Shown here in pieces: positions 57,347 through 64,000 of a DNA stretch of 64,000 nucleotides. The stretch spans positions 1-64,000 of the forward strand of contig CBDEWC010000011.1 of NCBI GenBank assembly GCA_965243695.1, written 5' to 3'. The notes below the pieces were generated by a model. It ran no database searches. It saw only the letters and a list, made by a program, of their open reading frames with translations, and was not told where the DNA came from. Both the position numbers and the translations under genes were made by a program. Within the stretch, counting starts at the first letter, position 1, and every line of letters starts with the position of its first letter. This DNA comes from JAKVCB01 sp965243695 (GTDB lineage: Bacteria; Planctomycetota; Planctomycetia; Pirellulales; Lacipirellulaceae).

Positions 57347-59692
57347 ATGGGAAGAAAAATAATTTTCGGTTGCTGGATGGGTATCACGTTGGCCGGCTAT
57401 GCCCAGCTTCGGGCGGAGTCAGAAACGGTTTACCTGGGAAAAGTGTTTCTTGGGATTGGGGGCGACCACGTAGCTTTGCCCGAAGATTCGCGTTACCGTT
57501 CAAAGTTTGGCATCAAGATCGTCCGGGTTCCGGTCGGATCGTCGGCCGAGAAGGCGGGTCTTGAGATCGGCGACATTGTCGTCAGTATCGACGGCACGTC
57601 GTGGGAGAATGACCAGATTCGTCTCAGCCGTTCCTTCGGCAAGGCGGGGGACAAGGCGATTGTCGGCGTGCCCGTTCATCTGGTCGTGCTGAAGACAAAC
57701 CGTGAAGATCCGAGCGGCCCCAGAGAGCTTCGCACCATCGAGGTTCCGCTGGCCTCCTATCCTCGAGCCCGGCGCGAGGAGCCCCGGATGCCGACCAATG
57801 ACGAGATCCGTCCCGACCTGGCCGGACACACTTCTGCTTATGAGGAGCTCTGTTGGCGCCTCATTCGAAAGTTCGACTACGAGCACCCGAGTCGAGACCT
57901 GCTGGCCCGGCTCGATCGAAGCCAGAGTTTTCCTGACCCGGAGCGCCTCCCTATTGTTCGATATGTGCACCGGGACCCTTTCAAGCTTGAAGTGGTGAGC
58001 TCTGAGCTCGTCGATCCTCTCGCAGCCCGAACAGGCCCCAAAGCGGCCGATTGTCGTTTTTTCATCGAGCACGGTCGGGGCGCCCTGCTGGGGTTTGGCT
58101 CCCAAGGAGAGGCTCCTGCCATCAGCGAGCCGGAGCCAACCTACCAGGATCAGGACCTGGCGGCCCATCTCGATTATGTCGAGGCTGTGCTTCAGGCTGC
58201 GGCCAAAGAGAATGTTCGCGCTTTTGCCGCACTGAGCGACGAAGATCGGAAAACGATTCGCGAACATCGCGCGGACTTGCTCGATGTGTTTATCGAAAGC
58301 CACATGTTGAGTTATGACAATAACCAGGGGCGTCAGCGGGGATATTTGCCGATTCTGGATCTGGCCCGAAAAGTCGATTTCGAAGCGCTGGTGGCTCAGG
58401 CGCGGTTGCTTGCGCTGCTGGTGCATCCTGATTTTACGCTTTCTTTGCGCAAAGCGGCTGAAGGGGCAAAGGCCGATTTGGAGGCGGCGATCGTGGTTCG
58501 ACGCGACACCAAGTTTGGTCCCGTGATCGTCGCCGGCCGCGGCCGGAACCGGCACAGCAACGCGCCGGCAGCGGTGATCTACGATCTGGGCGGAAATGAC
58601 ATCTATGCCCACAATCAGGGCGGTTCAGTCATGCCACAAATCCCCTCGGCCATCATCGTCGACTACGAAGGCGACGATGCTTATGAAACCCATCAACCGT
58701 TCACCCAGGCCTGTGGTGACTTGGGGGTTGGGATGATTGTGGACCTGGAGGGCGACGACAGCTACATCGGAACACGCTTTACTCAGGGGGCGGCGTTTCT
58801 GGGAGTCGGGGTGCTGATCGATGAAGCGGGGGACGACATTTATCGCGGGCAGGAGTTCCACCAGGGCGTGGGCCACTGGGGAATTGGCCTGCTGATCGAT
58901 GGCGCCGGCGATGATCGTTATGAAGCGGACATGACTTCGCAAGGCGTGGGCCTGCCGATGGGATTCGGACTCGTTGCTGATTTCGGGTCTGGCGACGACC
59001 AGTACTATTGCAAAGGTAGAAAACCGAGCGGATATGGCACGGCCGGTGTCTTTGCCGGTTGGGGGCAGGGATTAGGCGTGGGCTACCGGCCTTATGCCTC
59101 CGGCGGCGTTGGGGTGATGTTTGATGCCGGTGGACGCGATCGGATCGAAGGGGGCAACTTCACCCAGGGGGGAGGCTACTTTTACGGTTTGGGTCTTGTT
59201 TACAACGACGGTCAGGAATCGGACCAGTACATCGGATCACGATGGGCTCAGGGTTGGTCGGCACACCAGGCGGCCGGTGTCATGATCGATGCCGGTGGTG
59301 ATGATCATTACACGACACGATTTAATGTCGTTCAAGGCTGTGCCTGGGATGAAGCCGTATCCTTGTTTATCGATGAGGCGGGCAACGATGTTTACGAAGG
59401 TGGTGGATTCAGCCAGGGAGCCTCGGCCAACAATGGCTGGTCGATTTTTCTGGAGCGAGGTGGCCGCGATATTTATCGTGACACCGACCAGGCCAAAAAC
59501 GGTGGCAACGTTTACCACGGCGGAAGTTCGCTCAGTTTCTTTGTCGATATTGGTGGCGAGGAGGACATTTATCCAAGCCGGCCCAACAACCAGATTCAGG
59601 CCGGAGGCGAACATTCGATTTTTATCGATCTTCCTGGAGCGATCGAAGCAGCCCGATCCGAGCAGGCCGTTGAGGACCTGCTCACGCCTTAG
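57347..59692 (+). CDS. Exported PDZ protein with about twelve G-D-D-x-Y repeats
   Basis: 781 residues. Signal peptide at about 1-23, a PDZ domain at about 30-120 (VPVGSSAEKAGLEIGDIVVSIDG), a helical unknown region (150-400), then from about 408 to 765 some twelve repeats of 25-30 residues: D-x-x-G-D/N-D-x-Y, six or so residues, Q-G, then a G-V-G-L-L-I strand ending in the next D. Clear copies are DLEGDDSYIGTRFTQG, DEAGDDIYRGQEFHQG and DEAGNDVYEGGGFSQG. Regular aspartate-rich turns suggest a calcium-binding beta-solenoid; that is inference, and I do not recognise a named family. No ribosome site is obvious before ATG 57347. A terminator-like hairpin follows. Confidence 0.85.
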   Translation: MGRKIIFGCWMGITLAGYAQLRAESETVYLGKVFLGIGGDHVALPEDSRYRSKFGIKIVRVPVGSSAEKAGLEIGDIVVSIDGTSWENDQIRLSRSFGKAGDKAIVGVPVHLVVLKTNREDPSGPRELRTIEVPLASYPRARREEPRMPTNDEIRPDLAGHTSAYEELCWRLIRKFDYEHPSRDLLARLDRSQSFPDPERLPIVRYVHRDPFKLEVVSSELVDPLAARTGPKAADCRFFIEHGRGALLGFGSQGEAPAISEPEPTYQDQDLAAHLDYVEAVLQAAAKENVRAFAALSDEDRKTIREHRADLLDVFIESHMLSYDNNQGRQRGYLPILDLARKVDFEALVAQARLLALLVHPDFTLSLRKAAEGAKADLEAAIVVRRDTKFGPVIVAGRGRNRHSNAPAAVIYDLGGNDIYAHNQGGSVMPQIPSAIIVDYEGDDAYETHQPFTQACGDLGVGMIVDLEGDDSYIGTRFTQGAAFLGVGVLIDEAGDDIYRGQEFHQGVGHWGIGLLIDGAGDDRYEADMTSQGVGLPMGFGLVADFGSGDDQYYCKGRKPSGYGTAGVFAGWGQGLGVGYRPYASGGVGVMFDAGGRDRIEGGNFTQGGGYFYGLGLVYNDGQESDQYIGSRWAQGWSAHQAAGVMIDAGGDDHYTTRFNVVQGCAWDEAVSLFIDEAGNDVYEGGGFSQGASANNGWSIFLERGGRDIYRDTDQAKNGGNVYHGGSSLSFFVDIGGEEDIYPSRPNNQIQAGGEHSIFIDLPGAIEAARSEQAVEDLLTP

Positions 59693-59705
59693 GGCCCCTT
59701 GAATC

Positions 59706-59758
59706 GGGCCAGGCTACTTGGCAAACTTTTTGCCAAAGGCCCTTTCCCTTCTTTTTTT
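59706..59758 (+). terminator. Rho-independent terminator-like hairpin
   Basis: Inner stem TTGGCAAA (59718-59725) with TTTGCCAA (59729-59736) around a 3-base loop, outer stem GGGCC (59706-59710) with GGCCC (59738-59742), followed by a T-rich tail TTTCCCTTCTTTTTTT. It lies between the PDZ-repeat gene and the SDR gene. Confidence 0.65.
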
Positions 59759-59775
59759 GAAGAATTGGAGTTCCC

Positions 59776-60549
59776 ATGAAACCCCAAACCGCAAACACAC
59801 TGGAAAAGATGTTCTCCCTGGAAGGGAAGCGGGGCATTCTGACCGGTGGCTCCAGCGGCCTCGGGTTGGCGACAAGCCAGGTTTTAGCAGACTCAGGGGC
59901 AGAGGTGTTTGTGTTAAGCCGTTCCGGCAAGGTGAAGGTCGATCACCGCACCCAGAATCCGTCGATCCACCACATCCAGGCCGAGGTGTCTGACTACGAG
60001 CAAATCAAGTCCGTGGTCGACCAGGTGGGGGCCGACGGCTTGGATTTTCTGGTCAACAATGCGGGGATCACCGAGAAGGTGCGGGCTGAAAGTTTTGAGC
60101 TTGAATCGTTCAAGCGGATTCAACAGGTCAATGTGGAAGCCATTTTCAATTTGTCGCAACTTTGTTATCCGTACCTGAAAAACGCGTCAGGGGCTGGACG
60201 CATTGTGTCGATCTCGTCCATCGCTAGCCACCTCGGATTTTCCGAAGTGGTTCCCTACAGTGCATCCAAGTCGGCCGTTACGGGGATGATGCGGGGCCTG
60301 GCCATCGAGTGGGCCCAGGACAACATCCTGGTCAATTCGATCGCGCCCGGTTGGTTTCCCTCGGAAATCATCAAACAACTGGCCGACAGTGAGCGCGAAA
60401 AGAAGATTCTCAGCAGGATGCCGCTGCATCGCTATGGCGATCCCAACGAACTTGCCGCCATGGTGTTGTTCCTGCTTTCTCCGGCAGCGTCCTACATCAC
60501 CGGTCAGGAGTTTGTCGTCGATGGGGGCGCTCTGGCGTTTGGTTTCTAA
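59776..60549 (+). CDS. Short-chain dehydrogenase/reductase (gluconate 5-dehydrogenase-like)
   Basis: 257 residues; GGAG lies 8 bases before ATG 59776. Motifs: LTGGSSGLGLA, NNAGITE, SISSIASHLGF with the catalytic serine, YSASK, and APGWFPSE, a segment found in gluconate and sorbose-type dehydrogenases. The residue after the second strand is S-R (VLSRSGK), which favours NADP, unlike the other two SDRs here. The hairpin just upstream separates it from the PDZ-repeat gene, so it is probably transcribed on its own. Converges with a PhyH gene. Confidence 0.9.
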   Translation: MKPQTANTLEKMFSLEGKRGILTGGSSGLGLATSQVLADSGAEVFVLSRSGKVKVDHRTQNPSIHHIQAEVSDYEQIKSVVDQVGADGLDFLVNNAGITEKVRAESFELESFKRIQQVNVEAIFNLSQLCYPYLKNASGAGRIVSISSIASHLGFSEVVPYSASKSAVTGMMRGLAIEWAQDNILVNSIAPGWFPSEIIKQLADSEREKKILSRMPLHRYGDPNELAAMVLFLLSPAASYITGQEFVVDGGALAFGF

Positions 60550-60621
60550 CGGGCTGCCTTACAGAAGCATCGATCCTTCGACACCCCTTCGGTCCCATGG
60601 CAGTACCGGCTATCCACCCAG

Positions 60622-61524
60622 TCACGATGGGTCCGTAGGGTTCTCGAGTGCAGGTGGCATGCCCACCGGCCCCAGGGGCCAGGATGGACCACCCCGCTTG
60701 ATATATTGCTCCTGGACACCACTGAGCCAGGCAAACATGTTGCCTGCGGCAATGGCGCCCTGGCTCTGCTCGAACAAGGCGCGGTCGCCGGTTGGGCTGA
60801 AGTCGATTCCGCCAAAGTCGAACGGCGGCTCGATGATCCAGTCGCGCTCGGGCGGGGTCGTTCGCCAATAGGTGTACTTCAGCAGGTTGCGAAACTTGCT
60901 CTTGCCGGTTGGGCCCGATGTGGCACGGGTGCGCCGATGCCAGATGCTGTAGGCGGTGAGGAAAATCGTGCCGGCGACACAGGCCGTCGAAACGGTCCCC
61001 GCGATTTTTCCATAGTGGGACATCATGTTGTGCTTGGTCCGCACGAAATGCGAGCCGGGGAGGACTTCGGTAGGGCCCATCTCGTCGGTGCACGCCTCGG
61101 GATAATAAAAAACCTGGAGGTATTCGACCCGGTGGGTATAGAGTGCGCCACCATCACGATGCCATCCGCCTTGATTCGAAGCGGGCAGCGGGCCACGGTG
61201 ATTATGAATCCTTACAGGCAGCGCAAAGTCCCGCCCCAGCAGGGCGCGTACCGCACCGGCAGCCTGGGGATTCTTTAGGACGCCATCGACAAACCAGTCG
61301 GTGTGGGCCAGGTCGGGCCTTGAATTACTGTCGATGTTGTCGACATAATCAATCGCTTTGCTGTTGATCTCGTCGGGCACCACGCCGGGGAAAATCACAA
61401 ACCCGTCCCGGCAAAAATCGATCACCCCCTGGTCATCCAGTGTTGGCGGACAGTCGTGAAGCGTATCGCCACGAACGAACGGGGCTGCGGCAGGACTGCT
61501 GTGGTCGTCAGCTTTTGGTGTCAT
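60622..61524 (-). CDS. Phytanoyl-CoA dioxygenase (PhyH) family protein
   Basis: 300 residues. Iron site H-x-D in NQGGWHRDGGALY, distal histidine and arginine in SIWHRRTRATSG. Distinct from the two PhyH proteins at 1.9-3.6 kb: it has a long C-terminal extension (KYTYWRTTPPERDWIIEPP ..) and a strand-loop VRIHNHRGPLPASN before the metal site. Starts 6 bases after the stop of the small gene at 61531-61887, so they form an operon. As elsewhere in the window, a PhyH gene sits next to a glycosidase gene, here GH127-like. Substrate unknown. Confidence 0.87.
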   Translation of the reverse strand: MTPKADDHSSPAAAPFVRGDTLHDCPPTLDDQGVIDFCRDGFVIFPGVVPDEINSKAIDYVDNIDSNSRPDLAHTDWFVDGVLKNPQAAGAVRALLGRDFALPVRIHNHRGPLPASNQGGWHRDGGALYTHRVEYLQVFYYPEACTDEMGPTEVLPGSHFVRTKHNMMSHYGKIAGTVSTACVAGTIFLTAYSIWHRRTRATSGPTGKSKFRNLLKYTYWRTTPPERDWIIEPPFDFGGIDFSPTGDRALFEQSQGAIAAGNMFAWLSGVQEQYIKRGGPSWPLGPVGMPPALENPTDPS

Positions 61525-61530
61525 CGCAGT

Positions 61531-61887
61531 TTATCTCCATCGCTCCAGCACAAATTCAAAACCGAGGCCATAGGAATTCTGATCGTCCATGCCCGAGGTC
61601 ATCCCGGGAAACTTGATGATCCGCCAGCCATCGTCCAGTGCTGCTTTTAACGACGGGTAAAGAAACTCGCCGTTCTCATCGGTACCTTCGGGGTCTTTGC
61701 CTTCCTCGAAGATACTCATGCCAATGGCGATATCGTGCGGCATCGTTGTGGGTGCCTGGATATAGAGGATGCTCTGTTTTTTTGGGCGGTTGACGAGGTC
61801 GACGGCCGTCTGGAGATCTTGCTCGCTCAACTTGCCTTGGCGGAAGCGTTCCAGGCAGAGTTGTAACTGTGTTTTAATCTCGACCAT
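61531..61887 (-). CDS. Small protein of unknown function
   Basis: 118 residues with AAAGGT 7 bases before ATG 61887. Not recognised. The N-terminal half is helical (IKTQLQLCLERFRQGKLSEQDLQ); the second half (DIAIGMSIFEEGKDPEGTDE .. PSLKAALDDGWRIIKFPG) reads as a compact alpha/beta fold. No signal peptide or membrane segment. Placed between GH127-like and PhyH genes with 6 bases to the latter, so probably a small partner of the dioxygenase or of the sugar pathway. Confidence 0.75.
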   Translation of the reverse strand: MVEIKTQLQLCLERFRQGKLSEQDLQTAVDLVNRPKKQSILYIQAPTTMPHDIAIGMSIFEEGKDPEGTDENGEFLYPSLKAALDDGWRIIKFPGMTSGMDDQNSYGLGFEFVLERWR

Positions 61888-62005
61888 CGGTGACCTTTCT
61901 GGAAAACCTCATTATGGCTCGCCAAAGTGTTTGCACAACTAGACGTGAGTTGATTTTTATTGCAATGTAGTGTTATTGCGCCGTCGAATGTGGGCGATAT
62001 GTCTT

Positions 62006-63853
62006 TTACCAATCAAGGACTTTGTCTGCCACAAACCGCGTGACCTTATGCCAGCGTGTCGTTGTGCTGCGGTAAAAATCGCGTTCGAACAGCGGGCAGT
62101 CCACGCCCGGTGGATCGATGGCCACACACGTGTTGCCCCGCAGCAGGACGCGGTAGGTGCGTTTTTCGACATCAATGGTTTCGGCCGTTTCGGTGATCGG
62201 GAAACAGAGCGTCACGACATCCCCTTTCTCGACATCCCCAACCTGGGCGTATCGCCCCTCCCAGCCGAGGCTGCGGGGCTGTGCGTTGACCGTGCAAGTA
62301 GCCTGCTCCGGCGTTACCCATTCGGGGATTCTCATCGAAAGCTGCAGTGGCTGCTTGACGGTTACATCGACCTGGCCGGTGTAAGGAATGTGGCTGTCGA
62401 CATCCGCCCACTTGGATGCACGATTCAAAAGCAGGTTGATTTGCAGACGACCCTCGGTGAACGCCAGGATGTTTTCCCAGAGGTAGTAAATGGTGCGGGC
62501 CCCATTTCCGGTGCAGCAGTGGATAATCCCTAAGGCGGGGTTGTGGGCGCCGTACGGATAGCGGCTGACAAAATCATTCGGCGCAAGGGAGTAACCAAAT
62601 CCGCCAATGTTTTTCTCGATTGCCTGGTCGCTGTTATGGAAAGGGGGCAGTTGCATCGGTGCGACTGGGGTCGTCGCGGTCTTGGATGCCAGCCAGTGGG
62701 CACGGTGGGCGGAGGTAAGTTGCCCTTCGACAAAAAGGTTTCGTGTCCATCGGTCGACCATGTCCCAGTAATCGCCCGTGCCGGCCAGGCTCAGTTTGAT
62801 CGCCAGGGCAATCATATCTGCCAAAGTACACATTTCCAGTGTCTGCGGCGTAGACATGTTTAGCCATTCGCCAAAGAAACCAAGCAGACAGTCTCCCTGG
62901 GACATCGCGTATTTAAAACCGCGGTCTGCAAATTGAATCGCTTCAGGGTCTTCTGCTGCCGTGCCATATTCCAGGACGGAGAGCAAATTCATCGTGTGCC
63001 CATGGAAATGCGCCCGCGGTGCACCTGAATACTCCGGCAGAAAGCCTCCAGCAGCATCGAAATGATTCGCGTCTTCGATCACCCAGCGGGAAAGTTTGCC
63101 TGCCAGGTCCAAGGCTGGTTGGTATTCGGCATGCTTGCCGTAATTGGCAAGGCCTTGAATCATCCAGGAGATCCAACTGGCCGGGTTATGAATGCCTGCG
63201 GCTCCATCACCAGATTTGAATTTGCCGCCGGCACCAATGAAATTTGCGGGGAAATGGGCCTTGTTGTCTTCGTGAACGGCCAGCGCGTTGAGCCCGTCGA
63301 CCACTTTCCTGCCTGCATCCTTCCAGGCGTCTTCGCCCGTCAGGAGGTAGTAGACGGTCATCGCCGCCAGCAGTCTCCCCTCCAGGGACGGGGAAAAGTA
63401 ATGATCGCCGGGAGGCTCCTGCCCGTACGTTCCGAAGACACACCATGGCCGACCGATCTTCGGAAAATACAACAACCCATCGGGGCCTTGCATCTGGCGC
63501 AATACTTCGGACCATCGTTTTTCAACGTGCAGATTTTGCCGGCTACCGGATGCCAACCGCAGCAACGGCAACGCCTCCATGTGCTTGGCCTGCACACAAT
63601 CACTTTCGGCATGCCACATCACAGGTGGATTGGTGTTGAAAGCGACTTGCCAGTAGATTTCGTAATCCGCCTCCGGGTCCGTCGGTTCTGTGAGGCCGTT
63701 GATTGCCAACGAGGCCATCTGTGCCTGCAGGTCCAAGGTGTCCGGCACGGTTGCCTCGTAGCGGTTGCCAGCATAGGCGGGCAACTCTGTCTGCGGCACC
63801 TGGGGATCGATGTACTTGATCGTGGTGCTTCTTTTTGGCTCCGTTGGGCTCAT
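62006..63853 (-). CDS. GH127-like (DUF1680) beta-L-arabinofuranosidase-like protein
   Basis: 615 residues from ATG 63853, with AGGAAAT upstream; a longer form from 63871 is less likely. (alpha/alpha)6 barrel plus C-terminal beta domains. The four residues that bind zinc in GH127 enzymes have clear matches: E340-x-C342 in TLEMCTLADM and C446-C447 in HCCTGNG; one of these cysteines is the nucleophile in characterised members. Usual activity is beta-L-arabinofuranosidase, with relatives acting on other sugars. No signal peptide. First gene of a minus-strand operon with the small unknown gene and PhyH. Confidence 0.82.
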   Translation of the reverse strand: MSPTEPKRSTTIKYIDPQVPQTELPAYAGNRYEATVPDTLDLQAQMASLAINGLTEPTDPEADYEIYWQVAFNTNPPVMWHAESDCVQAKHMEALPLLRLASGSRQNLHVEKRWSEVLRQMQGPDGLLYFPKIGRPWCVFGTYGQEPPGDHYFSPSLEGRLLAAMTVYYLLTGEDAWKDAGRKVVDGLNALAVHEDNKAHFPANFIGAGGKFKSGDGAAGIHNPASWISWMIQGLANYGKHAEYQPALDLAGKLSRWVIEDANHFDAAGGFLPEYSGAPRAHFHGHTMNLLSVLEYGTAAEDPEAIQFADRGFKYAMSQGDCLLGFFGEWLNMSTPQTLEMCTLADMIALAIKLSLAGTGDYWDMVDRWTRNLFVEGQLTSAHRAHWLASKTATTPVAPMQLPPFHNSDQAIEKNIGGFGYSLAPNDFVSRYPYGAHNPALGIIHCCTGNGARTIYYLWENILAFTEGRLQINLLLNRASKWADVDSHIPYTGQVDVTVKQPLQLSMRIPEWVTPEQATCTVNAQPRSLGWEGRYAQVGDVEKGDVVTLCFPITETAETIDVEKRTYRVLLRGNTCVAIDPPGVDCPLFERDFYRSTTTRWHKVTRFVADKVLDW

Positions 63854-64000
63854 CGGATTTCCTGGACGCATTCCTGTGGTGGGTGTTGAATCGGTTCGAG
63901 GTCTGCTGTTGGCCAGGTTGATTTTATATCGGTAAAATCATTTTGATCAACACCGGGAGAAAATCACTGCTAAGGGTTACCCAGGCGGCCTGAAGCAACG
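63854..64000. other. Right edge of the window, no gene recognised
   Basis: 147 bases upstream of the GH127-like start. Probably its promoter region; TTTTATATCGGTAAAATC near 63921 is A+T-rich, but no convincing -35 box was found. Confidence 0.3.

Noticed and set aside
1..64000. tRNA, rRNA, insertion sequence or prophage genes
   Set aside because: None recognised by eye; no transposase, integrase or phage structural motif in any frame.

Overview
The window looks like a planctomycete chromosome segment. The strongest sign is four DUF1559 (SBP_bac_10) pseudopilin-like genes with the A-F-T-L-V-E start and the H-P-G-G..G-D-G-H C-terminal signature, one followed by the usual small lipoprotein. A CRTAC1/UnbV-type FG-GAP protein, FGE-like (SUMF1) proteins, PhyH dioxygenases, Gfo/Idh/MocA oxidoreductases and many glycoside hydrolases fit the same group. 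No rRNA, tRNA, CRISPR array, insertion sequence, transporter or regulator was seen.

Layout. 0-3.6 kb (minus): a GH95-like glycosidase cut by the window edge and two PhyH dioxygenases. 3.8-19.5 kb (plus): a long catabolic run with a Gfo/Idh dehydrogenase, a sugar phosphate isomerase-like protein, a TIM-barrel hydrolase-like protein, a six-hairpin glycosidase, two near-identical GH67/GH115-like proteins, a metallophosphoesterase, an SDR and a CBM9-BNR protein; none of the glycosidases has a visible signal peptide. 19.5-23.4 kb (minus): an exported DUF6259-type hydrolase-like protein overlapping an FGE-like gene, whose frame continues after one stop codon into a LamG domain. 23.8-28.7 kb: class V aminotransferase, second GH95-like gene, SDR, cupin. 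28.9-32.5 kb (minus): three tandem DUF1559 genes. 32.5-48.4 kb (minus): a GH36-like gene and four more DUF6259-type proteins with two more FGE-like partners, one of them fused. 48.7-53.3 kb: a decayed CRTAC1-like gene, then a lipoprotein/DUF1559 operon. 53.7-64 kb: duplicated Gfo/Idh genes, an amidohydrolase resembling fuconolactonases, an exported PDZ plus repeat-array protein, an SDR, a third PhyH, a small unknown protein and a GH127-like enzyme.

How it may work together (inference): cytoplasmic glycosidases (GH95 twice, GH127, GH36-like, GH67/115-like) would release sugars such as L-fucose or L-arabinose, which SDR, Gfo/Idh, isomerase and lactonase-like enzymes oxidise, with PhyH dioxygenases treating modified sugars. 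The exported DUF6259-FGE modules form a separate surface-directed set.

Two themes stand out. First, tandem duplication occurs at every scale: 12-29 bp repeats in many intergenic gaps, units of about 1.2, 1.3 and 2.4 kb, and a unit of about 6.3 kb holding DUF6259 genes. Second, several duplicated or accessory genes carry frameshifts or stops, which means either gene decay or consensus error in the assembly. Identities and difference counts were made by eye.
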